Source: Acidovorax sp. CF316
GTDB taxonomy: Bacteria; Pseudomonadota; Gammaproteobacteria; Burkholderiales; Burkholderiaceae_C
Direction: 5' to 3'
NCBI RefSeq assembly: GCF_000276605.1
Contig: NZ_AKJX01000276.1
Location: 1 to 45,526 of the forward strand
DNA: 45,526 bases
Made by a program: the position numbers and the translations under genes
In this document: piece after piece, positions 1-8,013 of the stretch
How the letters are laid out: each line of letters opens with the position of its first letter
Numbering within the stretch: the stretch's first letter is position 1
The notes under the pieces: generated by a model
Seen by the model: only the letters and a program-made list of their open reading frames with translations
The model's database searches: none
What the model was told of the DNA's origin: nothing

Positions 1-3
1 GGA

Positions 4-26
4 GGCCATGGCCCCCCGCCATGGCC
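4..26. terminator. Candidate stem-loop downstream of scpA
   Basis: A perfect 8-bp inverted repeat (GGCCATGG at 4-11 and CCATGGCC at 19-26) with a 7-base C-rich loop lies 22 bases beyond the scpA stop codon on the minus strand. No T-tract follows, so it would be a GC-rich hairpin rather than a canonical intrinsic terminator. The arms are themselves palindromic. Bases 1-47 hold no recognisable gene. Confidence 0.3.
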
Positions 27-47
27 GAAATCAGGCGGTGGTCGTCG

Positions 48-893
48 TCAGGCGGGGGTGTACGCCAGGCGCACGTAGATGGGCGCGAAGGCCTCGGCCT
101 GGGTGATCTCGATCAGGGTTTCCTTGGCGAGCTCCAGCAAGGCGATGAAGGTCACCACCAGCACGGTGCTGCCGCGCTCTGGCTCGAAAAGCTCTTCGAA
201 CTCCACGAAGCGGCGGCCCTGCAGCGTCTTGAGCACCATGCTCATGTACTCGCGCACCGAGAGTTCCTCGCGCGTGATCTTGTGGTGCTGCACCAGCTTG
301 GCACGCTTCATGATGTCGCGCCAGGCCTCCTGCAGCTCCACCACGTGCACGTCGGGAAAGCGCGGCTGCAGGCTCTGCTCGATGTAGACCTGGGCCTTGA
401 GGAAGTCGCGCCCGTACTGCGGCAGCTGCGACAGGCGCATGCCGGCCATCTTCATCTGCTCGTACTCAAGCAGGCGGCGCACCAGCTCGGCCCGGGGGTC
501 CACAGGCTCTTCGCCCTCGGCCTGCTTCTTGGGCGGCAGCAGCATGCGCGACTTGATCTCGATCAGCATCGCCGCCATCAGCAGGTACTCGGCGGCCAGC
601 TCCAGGTTGCGGCTGCGGATCTCGTCCACATACGCCAGGTACTGCTTGGTCACCCCCACCATGGGGATGTCCAGGATGTTGAAGTTCTGCTTGCGGATCA
701 GGTACAGCAGCAGGTCCAGCGGCCCTTCGAAGGCTTCGAGGAAGACCTCGAGCGCGTCCGGCGGGATGTACAGGTCGTTGGGCAGGGCGAACAGCGGCTC
801 GCCGTACAGGCGCGCCAGGGCAACCTGGTCCACCACGTCGGGCATGCCCTGGTCCTGGACCGCGGCATCGGCTTCGCTCGCGCTGCTGCTCAT
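48..893 (-). CDS. scpA: Segregation and condensation protein A
   Basis: ScpA is the kleisin subunit of the SMC-ScpA-ScpB condensin complex that compacts and segregates the chromosome. The 281-residue product carries the family hallmark FEGPLDLLLYLIRKQ near residues 56-70, followed by NILDIP and the helical stretch AAEYLLMAAMLIEIKSRMLLP, and it has a winged-helix-like C-terminus. The roughly 40-residue N-terminal extension before the kleisin domain is rich in Asp and Ala. The start is placed at the ATG at 891-893; a TTG directly upstream would add one residue. No strong ribosome-binding site precedes it, because a repeat-like hairpin element fills the gap to the DUF3460 gene. The partner scpB is not in the window. 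Confidence 0.93.
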   Translation of the reverse strand: MSSSASEADAAVQDQGMPDVVDQVALARLYGEPLFALPNDLYIPPDALEVFLEAFEGPLDLLLYLIRKQNFNILDIPMVGVTKQYLAYVDEIRSRNLELAAEYLLMAAMLIEIKSRMLLPPKKQAEGEEPVDPRAELVRRLLEYEQMKMAGMRLSQLPQYGRDFLKAQVYIEQSLQPRFPDVHVVELQEAWRDIMKRAKLVQHHKITREELSVREYMSMVLKTLQGRRFVEFEELFEPERGSTVLVVTFIALLELAKETLIEITQAEAFAPIYVRLAYTPA

Positions 894-955
894 CAATTGC
901 TATGAAATAAATAGCTTCAAACGCTTTGTGAAAAAGCGTTTGAGGCCGTTTTCAT
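894..955. repeat. AT-rich intergenic repeat-like element with perfect hairpin
   Basis: The stretch between scpA and the DUF3460 gene is strikingly AT-rich for this window and contains a perfect 10-bp inverted repeat (CAAACGCTTT at 918-927, AAAGCGTTTG at 933-942) with a 5-base loop, flanked by ATAGCTTC and GAGGCCGTTTTC. It resembles the short dispersed intergenic elements I associate with Acidovorax-type genomes, but that is recollection rather than a search. On the minus strand it forms the whole leader of scpA, so it may terminate, attenuate or stabilise the transcript. No second full copy was seen in this window. Confidence 0.5.
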
Positions 956-968
956 GCCGATAACCCGC

Positions 969-1175
969 TCAGTCGGCGTTGGTCTGGTAGACGTAGGGCT
1001 TTTGCTCGACCTGGCCTTCGCGGTACTCGCCCCAGATCTTGCGGTCCACCTGCTTGTCCCACAGCAGGGCGCGGCCTGCCACCTGCTGGGCGTCGAGCTC
1101 GGGCCGGCTCGCCTTGAGCTGGTTGATGAACTGCGTGGTGTCGGATTGGTAATCGGGGCGGCGGAAAATGGACAT
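969..1175 (-). CDS. DUF3460 family protein
   Basis: This small soluble protein of 68 residues matches the DUF3460 family, a short conserved protein of Burkholderiales with no assigned function. It begins MSIFRRPDYQSD and ends in EQKPYVYQTNAD, with a conserved central LWDKQ segment; no signal peptide or membrane span is present. The ATG at 1173-1175 is chosen because the frame upstream lacks family-like sequence; an AGAGG precedes it at a loose spacing of about 11 bases. It lies upstream of scpA on the same strand, separated by the hairpin element, and could be co-transcribed with it. It is divergent from the BamE-like lipoprotein gene, so 1176-1217 should hold promoters for both. Confidence 0.85.
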   Translation of the reverse strand: MSIFRRPDYQSDTTQFINQLKASRPELDAQQVAGRALLWDKQVDRKIWGEYREGQVEQKPYVYQTNAD

Positions 1176-1217
1176 GGACTGGTAACCTCTTTTCCCTGAT
1201 TTTACCGGGATGACCCC

Positions 1218-1730
1218 ATGCCACCATTTTTTCGTGCCCTGGCAGCTGCCATCACCACCCTGGCGCTGCTCGCCGCCGCCGGCTGCGACCCCCAGCGCAT
1301 CAGCGAGCTGCAGCCCGGCGTGTCCACCGAGGCGGACGTGCGCGACCGCTTCGGCGTGCCCGAAAACACCTGGAACGAGGCCGACGGCAGCCGCACCTTC
1401 GAATACAACCGCCAGCCGGCCGGCCAGGTCAACTACATGATCGCCATCGGGGCGGACGGCAAGCTGATCGCCGTGCGCCAGGTGCTCACGCCCGAGAACT
1501 TCGCCCGGGTGCAGCCCGGCATGGGCATGGACGCCGTGCGCCGCCTGCTGGGCAAGGCCGCCAAGGTGTCGCCGTACCCGCTCAAGGACGAGATCCATGT
1601 GCAGTGGCGCTTTGCCAACGCGCGCAACGAGTCGCAGGTGTTCACCGTGGTCCAGGGGCCGGGCGCGAAGGTGCTGCGTACCGAGACCGGGCCTGATCTG
1701 GATGCACCGGAGCTGAAGGGCGGAAAGTAA
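1218..1730 (+). CDS. BamE/SmpA/OmlA-like outer-membrane lipoprotein
   Basis: A lipoprotein of 170 residues with a short hydrophobic signal and a lipobox ending in LAAAGC, so Cys23 is the predicted lipidated residue. Two repeats of the BamE-type signature follow: LQPGVSTEADVRDRFGVP near 32-49 and VQPGMGMDAVRRLLGKA near 96-112. Classical BamE has one such domain and is about 110-120 residues long, so this is a duplicated-domain relative. BamE lipoproteins sit on the periplasmic face of the outer membrane and support beta-barrel assembly, but the exact role of this two-repeat form is not established here. The next gene (SulP) is convergent and only 7 bases away. Confidence 0.8.
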   Translation: MPPFFRALAAAITTLALLAAAGCDPQRISELQPGVSTEADVRDRFGVPENTWNEADGSRTFEYNRQPAGQVNYMIAIGADGKLIAVRQVLTPENFARVQPGMGMDAVRRLLGKAAKVSPYPLKDEIHVQWRFANARNESQVFTVVQGPGAKVLRTETGPDLDAPELKGGK

Positions 1731-1737
1731 GTAGCTG

Positions 1738-3396
1738 CTATTGCTGTGCGCCGGGCTGTGCGGCCAGCCGGTCGGCGAAGCCCGAGCGCTCCATCAGCGA
1801 GCGCGGCTGTTCGTGCAGGTGCACGATGTGCAGGGTTCCGCCGCGCTGCTCCACCGCCTTGAGCACCTGGCCGAGGGCATCCAGGCCGGTGGTGTCGAGC
1901 GCCACCAGCTCGCTCGCGTCCAGCACCAGGTCCACGCCCGCGGGGCCAGCCTCCACCGCCTGCACGATGGGGTCGATCTTGGCAGCCGCGCCGAAGAACA
2001 GGGCGCCGTGCAGCCGCCAGGTCTGGGGCGCCCGCCCCGGCGTGGTCGCGGCAGCAGGCGGTTGCAGTTCGGCCTTGAACAGCCCGCTCATGCGCCGCAC
2101 GAACAGGGCGCAGGCCATGAACAGGCCCACCTCGACCGCCACCGTGAGGTCGAACACGACAGTGAGGAAGAAGGTGCCCAGCATCAGCAGCCGGTAGTGG
2201 TTGCTGAACTGGCGCAGGCGCACGAACTCGTGCCACTCGCCCATGTTCCAGGCCACGAACAGCAAGATGCCCGCCAGCACTGCCAGCGGGATGTGCAGTG
2301 CCAGCGGGGCCGCGGCCAGCACGATCAGCGCCAGCGTGGCGGCATGCACGATGCCGGCGATGGGTGAGGTAGCGCCCGAGCGGATGTTGGTCACCGTGCG
2401 CGCAATGGTGCCCGTGGCCGGCATGCCGCCGAAGAAGGGCACGACCAGGTTGGCCACACCCTGGGCCATGAGCTCCTGGTTGGGGTCGTGCTTGCGGTGG
2501 TGGCTGTCGGTGGCCAGCTGGTCGGCCACGCGCGCGCACAGCAGTGATTCGATGGCGCCCAGCAGGGCGATGGTGAGCGTGGGCGTGACCAGGAGGCGCA
2601 CCGTCTCCCACGAGAAGTCGGGCAGCTCGAAGGCCGGCAGGCCCTGCGGAATGCCGCCAAAGCGCGAGCCGATGGTCTCCACCGGGAATTCGAGCGCCCA
2701 GGCCAGCAGGCTCAGCGTGACCAGGGCCACCACGGGCGCGGGCACGCGCGCAAAGCTGTGCACGCTGTAGCCATCCATGAGCCGCACCACAGGCGAGCCC
2801 TTCATGAACAGCCGTGGCCACACGAACAGGCCCACCACGCACACGGCGCCCAGGCCGAAGGCATAGGGGTTGAAGCTGTCGATGTGGCGCGCCAGCGTGG
2901 CCACCTGCGAGAAGAAGTCGCCCGGCATGCGCGCGATGGACAGGCCCAGCCAGTCCTTGAGCTGCGAGAGCGCGATCAGCACGGCGATGCCGTTGGTGAA
3001 GCCGATGACGATGCTCACGGGCACGAAGCGCACCAGCGTGCCCAGCCGGAACAGGCCCAGCAGCACCAGCAGCACGCCCGCGCAGGCGGTGGAAATGAGC
3101 AGGTTGGCCACGCCATAGCGCTCGACGATGCCGTAGACGATGACGATGAAGGCCCCCGCCGGCCCGCCGATCTGCGCGTTGGTGCCGCCCAGCGCCGAGA
3201 TCAGGAAGCCGGCGATGATGGCCGTCCACAGCCCCGCGCCCGGTGGCAGGCCGCTGGCGATCGCAAAGGCCATCGCCAGGGGCAGGGCCACGATGCCCAC
3301 GGTGATGCCCGCGCCGACATCGGCCAGGCAGCGGCTGCGGTTGTAGCCGCTCAGGGCATCGATCAGCCGCGGGTGGAAGGCGAAGGACAGCTGCAT
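1738..3396 (-). CDS. SulP family inorganic anion transporter
   Basis: This 552-residue membrane protein belongs to the SulP/SLC26 family, which moves sulfate, bicarbonate or other anions, usually coupled to H+ or Na+. The N-terminal half has the SulP signature (DVGAGITVGIVALPLAMAF, then GGTNAQIGGPAGAF) and about ten to twelve hydrophobic segments. The C-terminal 110 residues form a cytoplasmic STAS domain with LDTTGLDAL, where a phosphorylatable residue or nucleotide-binding loop lies in related proteins. The ATG at 3394-3396 matches the usual SulP N-terminus (MQLSFAFHPRL). A longer frame runs upstream but its sequence is not family-like, and no clear ribosome-binding site distinguishes the start. 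The substrate cannot be read from sequence. Confidence 0.88.
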   Translation of the reverse strand: MQLSFAFHPRLIDALSGYNRSRCLADVGAGITVGIVALPLAMAFAIASGLPPGAGLWTAIIAGFLISALGGTNAQIGGPAGAFIVIVYGIVERYGVANLLISTACAGVLLVLLGLFRLGTLVRFVPVSIVIGFTNGIAVLIALSQLKDWLGLSIARMPGDFFSQVATLARHIDSFNPYAFGLGAVCVVGLFVWPRLFMKGSPVVRLMDGYSVHSFARVPAPVVALVTLSLLAWALEFPVETIGSRFGGIPQGLPAFELPDFSWETVRLLVTPTLTIALLGAIESLLCARVADQLATDSHHRKHDPNQELMAQGVANLVVPFFGGMPATGTIARTVTNIRSGATSPIAGIVHAATLALIVLAAAPLALHIPLAVLAGILLFVAWNMGEWHEFVRLRQFSNHYRLLMLGTFFLTVVFDLTVAVEVGLFMACALFVRRMSGLFKAELQPPAAATTPGRAPQTWRLHGALFFGAAAKIDPIVQAVEAGPAGVDLVLDASELVALDTTGLDALGQVLKAVEQRGGTLHIVHLHEQPRSLMERSGFADRLAAQPGAQQ

Positions 3397-3575
3397 GGCA
3401 AGGAGGGCACCAGTGTATTCCCGGGCACCGCAGGCGCAATACCGGACCACGGTGCCGCAGAGGGATGGAAGGTGCCGGGAATGCAAGCATTTCCTGTGCC
3501 GGCCCCTGGCATGGTGCGGTTCTGGCGCAGTGCTTGCTTGTTCTCGTGCCATCTCCACTGTCCGATGACCGCTGT

Positions 3576-4235
3576 ATGCTGATGGACCGACCCATGCCCG
3601 ATCCTTCCCCTTCACCCCTCCTCGACCCCGACACGCCCGAGTCGCTGCGCCACGGCACCTACGAGGACGCCCAGGCCATCTTCGCGGGCACGCTGTTCGT
3701 GGCCATGGCGCTCATGCTGTTCAACCAGGCCGGCCTGCTGGTGGGCGGCACGGCAGGCATCGCCTTCCTGGTGCACTACATCACCGGGGTGTCGTTCGGC
3801 AAGCTGTTCTTCCTCGTGAACCTGCCGTTCTACTGGTTCGCCTGGACGCGCATGGGGCGCGAGTTCACGCTCAAGACCTTTGTCTCGGTGGCGCTGCTGT
3901 CGGGCCTGACCGAGCTGTTCCCGCACGTCATGCACGTGGACTACCTCAACCCGCTGTTCGCCTCGCTGCTCGGCGGGCTGCTGCTGGGCACGGGCTGCCT
4001 GTTCCTGGCGCGCCACCGCTCCAGCCTGGGTGGCGCCACGGTGCTCTCGCTGTACATGCAGGACCGCTACGGCGTGCGCGCCGGCAAGGTGCAGATGGGC
4101 ATCGACGGCGCCGTGGTGCTGATGGCGCTGTTCATCGTGCCGCCGGAGCGGGTCGCGTACTCGGTGCTCGCGGTGCTGGTGATGAGCGGCTTTTTGTGGA
4201 TCAGCCACCGGCCAGGCCGCTACGTCGGGCACTGA
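3576..4235 (+). CDS. YitT family membrane protein
   Basis: An integral membrane protein of about 219 residues with five to six hydrophobic helices, matching the YitT/DUF161 family of unknown function. Visible landmarks are TYEDAQAIFAGTLFVAMAL, QAGLLVGGTAGIAFL and LGGLLLGTGCLFLARH. It lacks the C-terminal DUF2179 domain of the Bacillus YitT proteins, so it is the short form. Three in-frame ATGs (3576, 3582, 3594) are possible starts and none has a good Shine-Dalgarno sequence, so the N-terminus is uncertain by up to six residues. It is divergent from the SulP gene and convergent with mipA, so it is probably monocistronic. Confidence 0.8.
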   Translation: MLMDRPMPDPSPSPLLDPDTPESLRHGTYEDAQAIFAGTLFVAMALMLFNQAGLLVGGTAGIAFLVHYITGVSFGKLFFLVNLPFYWFAWTRMGREFTLKTFVSVALLSGLTELFPHVMHVDYLNPLFASLLGGLLLGTGCLFLARHRSSLGGATVLSLYMQDRYGVRAGKVQMGIDGAVVLMALFIVPPERVAYSVLAVLVMSGFLWISHRPGRYVGH

Positions 4236-4249
4236 GAACCTGTTCGCGA

Positions 4250-5023
4250 TCAGAACCGGTACAGGTAGCCCGCCGTCACGGCCGGCTGGCTGGACCGGTC
4301 GACCAGCGGGCTGTCCTTGATGGCGCTGCCCAGGCGCGTGACGCCCACGTCCACGAACACCCATTGCCGCGGCGCCAGCGTATAGCCCACGCGCACGCCG
4401 GCCTGCAGGTTCACGGCCGAGCTGCCCTCGTAGGCCGGGCGGCCCAGGCGGGCCTCGCTGGCCTGCACGCCGTAGTAGTAGTCCACGGTCTTGCGGTCCT
4501 GCTGCTGCAGCGCCAGGCGCGGCGTCACATCCCAGGCGCCGAGCTGGAAGCGGCGCTCCGCCTTGAGCGTGAACTGGCGCCCCTTGCTGTGGCCCGAGGC
4601 ATCGGCCAGCAGTTCGGCCGAGAGCTGCGCCGGCCCGGTGTCCCAGGTCGCGGCGGCGCCCAGCCACAGGCTGCCCTTGCGCTCGTGCATGCCGGCCAGC
4701 CAGGGTGAGTCCTCGGCCTCGTAGCCCTCGAAACCGAAGCGCGAGCGCAGCCGCAGGCCCACCGGGCCCAGCGAGGGCAGCTTGAAATCCACCCCGGGAC
4801 CCGCGATGTGGATCCAGCGGTTCTCGTAGGTCAGCAGGGGCAGGGGTTGCAGCTTGTCGTCGAAATCGCGGTAGGGCTTGCGGTCGGCGCTGACGGCCAG
4901 GCCCAGGCCCCAGCTGGAGGCGCCTGCCTCCTGCGCCTGGGCGCTGGCTGGCGCCAGCAAGGGCAGCGTGGCGGCCAGTGCCGCCAGGAGGCGGATCGAT
5001 GAATGCGGGAGGCGAATCGTCAT
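4250..5023 (-). CDS. MipA/OmpV family outer-membrane protein
   Basis: This 257-residue protein has a cleavable signal peptide (hydrophobic LAALAATLPLLAPASAQA, cut near residue 31) and a C-terminus ending in YLYRF, the aromatic-terminated strand typical of outer-membrane beta-barrels recognised by BamA. The body matches MipA/OmpV: WGLGLAVSADRKPY at the mature N-terminus and alternating strand patterns throughout. E. coli MipA is a scaffold linking MltA and PBP1B, while in many proteobacteria mipA-like genes sit beside a two-component system and respond to envelope or antibiotic stress. Here it is divergent from such a pair, with operator-like repeats between them. The ATG at 5021-5023 places the signal peptide correctly; a GTG five codons upstream is possible. 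Confidence 0.88.
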   Translation of the reverse strand: MTIRLPHSSIRLLAALAATLPLLAPASAQAQEAGASSWGLGLAVSADRKPYRDFDDKLQPLPLLTYENRWIHIAGPGVDFKLPSLGPVGLRLRSRFGFEGYEAEDSPWLAGMHERKGSLWLGAAATWDTGPAQLSAELLADASGHSKGRQFTLKAERRFQLGAWDVTPRLALQQQDRKTVDYYYGVQASEARLGRPAYEGSSAVNLQAGVRVGYTLAPRQWVFVDVGVTRLGSAIKDSPLVDRSSQPAVTAGYLYRF

Positions 5024-5138
5024 GGTCTCAATTTCCACAAGAAGAAAGGGATGCGGGGCAGGGCGGACCTGCGTGGACAGGGGGCCGTCGCGGTGGTAGC
5101 TTTGCCGCGGCAGGCCGGTGGACTGTAGGAAGGCTTTC

Positions 5139-5186
5139 TTAGCCTGCCGTTAGCCACCCTGCATGGCGCTGCTCACGGCCGGCTAA
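5139..5186. promoter_or_regulatory. Candidate response-regulator operator (TTAGCC half-sites)
   Basis: Two direct TTAGCC repeats (5139-5144 and 5150-5155) have starts exactly 11 bp apart, one helical turn, which is the layout used by OmpR/PhoB-family dimers. A third copy in inverted orientation (GGCTAA, 5181-5186) lies nearer the regulator gene. They fall in the 210-bp divergent gap between mipA and the response regulator. The arrangement recalls PmrA/QseB-type boxes, but the half-site is different. Autoregulation plus control of mipA is an inference. Confidence 0.45.
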
Positions 5187-5233
5187 GAATCCCGCGCTAG
5201 GCTTGCGCTGCCCCATTTCCCGAGGAGACCCCG

Positions 5234-5893
5234 TTGCGCGCATTGCTGGTGGAAGACGACGACATGATCGGGCGCGGCCTCACGCACGCCCTCAAGGGCG
5301 CGGGCTGGTCGGTGGACTGGGTGCGCAATGGCGAACTGGCCCACAGCGCCCTGGCCGATGGCGACTACAGCTGCGTGCTGCTGGACCTGGGCTTGCCCGG
5401 GCTGGACGGCACCGAGGTGCTGCGCCGCGCGCGCTCGCGCGGCGACCTCACGCCGGTGGTGGTGCTCACGGCGCGCGATGGGGTCGAGGACCGCGTGCTC
5501 GGGCTCGATACCGGGGCCGACGACTACCTGCTCAAGCCCTTCGAGATGACCGAGCTGCTGGCGCGCATGCGCGCCGTGGTGCGCCGGCGCAGCGGCGCCG
5601 CCCAGTCGCTGCTGGGCAACGGTGCCGTGCAGCTGGACCTGGCCACGCGCGAGGTGCTGCAGGATGGCGTGCGCGGCGCGCTCACGGCGCGCGAATTCGC
5701 GCTCTTGCATGCGCTGCTCGAGCGGCCCGGGGCCATCCTTTCGCGCGAGCAGCTCGAGAACCGCATCTACGGCTGGGGTGAGGAGGTCAGCAGCAATGCC
5801 GTGGACGTGCTGATCCACGGCATGCGCCGCAAGCTCGGGCCCGACGCCATCCGCAACGTGCGCGGCCTGGGCTGGCGGGTGGCGGCGCCATGA
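5234..5893 (+). CDS. OmpR-family response regulator
   Basis: A two-domain response regulator of 219 residues. The receiver domain (1-115) has the acidic pair Asp8/Asp9, phospho-acceptor Asp51 in LLDLGLPG, conserved Thr in VVLTARDG and Lys in LLKPFE. The C-terminal winged helix (about 125-218) has LTAREFALLHALLE and the recognition-helix segment SSNAVDVLIHGMRRKLG. It is most like the QseB/TctD/PmrA branch. Translation is assigned to a TTG at 5234 because GAGGAG lies 6 bases upstream and the receiver domain starts there (MRALLVEDD). The stop overlaps the kinase start in ATGA, indicating a coupled pair. Likely targets are mipA and the DUF2306 gene, given the half-sites next to both. Confidence 0.93.
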   Translation: MRALLVEDDDMIGRGLTHALKGAGWSVDWVRNGELAHSALADGDYSCVLLDLGLPGLDGTEVLRRARSRGDLTPVVVLTARDGVEDRVLGLDTGADDYLLKPFEMTELLARMRAVVRRRSGAAQSLLGNGAVQLDLATREVLQDGVRGALTAREFALLHALLERPGAILSREQLENRIYGWGEEVSSNAVDVLIHGMRRKLGPDAIRNVRGLGWRVAAP

Positions 5894-7308
5894 AGGGCGC
5901 CGTGCCCGAGGAGGTGCCCCGCTGGTACCGCCCGCGCTCGCTGCGCGGGCAGATCGTGCTGTGGCTGGCGCCCTGGATCCTGGCGGGCGCCGTGGTGGCG
6001 GGCGGGGCCTTCTGGGCCAGCTACAGCGCGCTGATCCACACCTTCATGCAGTACCAGATGGAGATACTGGCGCGCTCGCACCTGGCCGGCGGGCCGGTGC
6101 GGGCAGGCCCGGCGGAGGCTGCGGTCGAGCCGCTGCCCCTGCTCAGCCGCACCAACATCGTCGAATGGGGTGCCTTCGTGGTGCAGGTCTGGTCGGCCGA
6201 CGGGCTCCTGCTCGCCACTTCCGGCCCCGACATCGGCGTGCCCCTGCAGGCCGCGCCCGGCCACCAGCGCCTGCGCACCAGCGATGCCTGGGCGCCGGGG
6301 TGGCGTGTCTACTCCACCCCCGCGGCCGGGCAGCACCTGCACCGCGTGCAGGTGCTGCAAAGCGAGCAGTTCCTGCAGGAAGAGGTGGCCGTGCGCACCC
6401 TGTACGCCATCGTGCCCCTGGCCCTGCTGGTGCCCGCGCTGCTGTTCACGCTGTGGCGGGTTGTGGGGCGTGCGTCGCGCTCGCTGCGCACCGTGGCCGA
6501 CGAGGTGGCACAGCGCAACGACCGCAGCCTGGGCGCCATTCCCATGGGCCGCGTGCCCGAGGAGATCGTGCCGCTGGTCGGCTCGTTCAATGCCCTGCTG
6601 GAGCGGCTGGACGAGGCCTTTGCCGCCCAGCGCCGCTTCGTGCAGGACGCCGCGCACGAGCTGCGCACCCCCATGGCCGCCATGGCGCTGCAGATGGAGA
6701 ACCTGCAGCCGCTGCTGCCTGAGGGCGAGGCACGGCAGCAGTTCGCCCAGCTCGATGCCGGCATGCGCCGCGCCCGGCACCTGATCGGCCAGCTGCTGCG
6801 GCTCTCGCGCCAGGAGGCGCCGGCGTCCATGGGGCTGGCGGCCGAGCCGGTGGACATCACGGCCCTGCTGCGCGAAAGCGTGGGCCAGCTCATGCCGCTG
6901 GCGGACCAGCGGCGCATCGAGGTGGGCTTCAGCGGTGCCTGCGCCGTGCGTGTCGATGCCGTGGCTAGCGACCTGCGCAGCGTGTTCGACAACCTGCTGG
7001 ACAACGCGCTGCGCTACACGCCCGAGGGCGGTAGCGTCGAGGTGCGGCTGCACCCGCTGGCGGGTGGCCCGGTGGTGGACATCGTCGACACCGGGCCCGG
7101 CATACCGCCCGAGCTGCTGGAGCGGGTGTTCGACCGCTTCTTTCGCGTGCCCGGTGCTGCCGCCGACGGCAGCGGCCTGGGCCTGGCCATCACCCGGGCC
7201 GCGGCGCTGCGCCATGGGCTGCGGGTGGAGCTGCGGGCGCGGGACGACGGGCTGGGGGGCCTGGTGGCCAGGGTGCACCTTGCTCATGCGGGTGTAAGCC
7301 AGGGCTAA
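5890..7308 (+). CDS. Two-component sensor histidine kinase
   Basis: A membrane histidine kinase of 472 residues, QseC/TctE-like. The first transmembrane helix is near 20-44, a periplasmic sensor region of about 125 residues follows, and the second helix is near 170-192 (LYAIVPLALLVPALLFTLW). The linker is HAMP-like. The dimerisation domain carries phospho-accepting His256 in QDAAHELRTPMAAM. The ATPase domain has the N box (DNLLDNALRYTP, Asn372), G1 (DTGPGIPPE) and G2 (GSGLGLAI). It starts within the response-regulator stop codon. The sensed signal is unknown; the neighbourhood of mipA hints at envelope state, but nothing in the sensor region identifies a ligand. Confidence 0.93.
   Translation: MKGAVPEEVPRWYRPRSLRGQIVLWLAPWILAGAVVAGGAFWASYSALIHTFMQYQMEILARSHLAGGPVRAGPAEAAVEPLPLLSRTNIVEWGAFVVQVWSADGLLLATSGPDIGVPLQAAPGHQRLRTSDAWAPGWRVYSTPAAGQHLHRVQVLQSEQFLQEEVAVRTLYAIVPLALLVPALLFTLWRVVGRASRSLRTVADEVAQRNDRSLGAIPMGRVPEEIVPLVGSFNALLERLDEAFAAQRRFVQDAAHELRTPMAAMALQMENLQPLLPEGEARQQFAQLDAGMRRARHLIGQLLRLSRQEAPASMGLAAEPVDITALLRESVGQLMPLADQRRIEVGFSGACAVRVDAVASDLRSVFDNLLDNALRYTPEGGSVEVRLHPLAGGPVVDIVDTGPGIPPELLERVFDRFFRVPGAAADGSGLGLAITRAAALRHGLRVELRARDDGLGGLVARVHLAHAGVSQG
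7292..7308. promoter_or_regulatory. Second candidate operator half-site pair
   Basis: Read on the minus strand, TTAGCC (7308-7303) and TTACAC (7297-7292) have starts 11 bp apart, the same spacing and the same first half-site as in the mipA-regulator gap. They overlap the last codons of the kinase gene and lie about 60 bases upstream of the DUF2306 start, where a promoter for that gene would be. Only one half-site is exact. Confidence 0.3.
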
Positions 7309-7368
7309 TACGGGCCTGAGTCGCGCTGCCTAGAGTGGATGGACTCCCATCCCTTCAAGGTTCTCGCG

Positions 7369-8010
7369 ATGAAGACACGCCTCTTTTCCTCCCCCGCCCT
7401 GGCCTGGTCCTGGGCCCTGCTGGCGCTGTCGGCGCTGGCCATCGGCCTCTTTTCGCTGCGCTATGCGCTGCCCGGCATGCCCTTGCCGTCGGACCTGCCC
7501 AGCCTCGCCCTGTCGCCCCGGCCTTTCGTCGTGCATGCGGTCAGCGCCTCGCTGGCGCTGGTGCTCGGGCCGCTGCAGTTCGTGCCGGCCTGGCGCTCGC
7601 GCTTTCCGGCCCTGCACCGCTGGGTGGGGCGTGCCTATGTGCTGTCGATTGCCGTGGCCTGGCTGTCGTCGCTGCCGCTGGCCGTGAACGCCATGACGGG
7701 CGCGGTGGCCGCCACCGGCTTCATTGCGCTGGGCCTGGCGTGGATGGTGACGACCGGCATGGGCCTGGCGCGCGCGCTGCAGCGGCGCTTTGCCGAGCAC
7801 CGGCGCTGGATGGTGCGCAGCTTTGCGCTCACGGCAGCCGCCATCACGCTGCGCATCTACCTGGGTGCCAGCATGGCGGCCCAGGTGGACGAAGCGCTGT
7901 CCTACCCCTTCATCGCCTGGCTGTGCTGGGTGCCCAATGCGCTCGTGGCCGAGTGGTACCTGCGGCGCAAAGGCGGGGCGCAGCGCCCGCAGGCGCTGCA
8001 GTTCCAGTAA
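7369..8010 (+). CDS. DUF2306 domain-containing membrane protein
   Basis: A polytopic membrane protein of about 213 residues resembling the DUF2306 family of unknown function. It shows an N-terminal helix (WSWALLALSALAIGLFSL), then FVVHAVSASLALVLGPLQF, then a conserved LHRWVGRAYVLSI segment, and later AEHRRWMVRSFALTAAAITLRIYL. The conserved His and Arg residues in LHRW and HRRWM recall haem- or quinone-associated membrane proteins, but no function is assigned. The ATG at 7369 is preceded by AAGG at a good distance; an upstream in-frame ATG at 7339 lacks one. It follows the kinase by 60 bases and may belong to the regulon of this two-component system. Confidence 0.78.
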   Translation: MKTRLFSSPALAWSWALLALSALAIGLFSLRYALPGMPLPSDLPSLALSPRPFVVHAVSASLALVLGPLQFVPAWRSRFPALHRWVGRAYVLSIAVAWLSSLPLAVNAMTGAVAATGFIALGLAWMVTTGMGLARALQRRFAEHRRWMVRSFALTAAAITLRIYLGASMAAQVDEALSYPFIAWLCWVPNALVAEWYLRRKGGAQRPQALQFQ

Positions 8011-8013
8011 GGC

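Noticed and set aside
1731..1745. Possible partial copy of the 894-955 repeat (GTAGCTGCTATTGC)
   Set aside because: Too short and overlaps the SulP stop codon; no hairpin arms are present.
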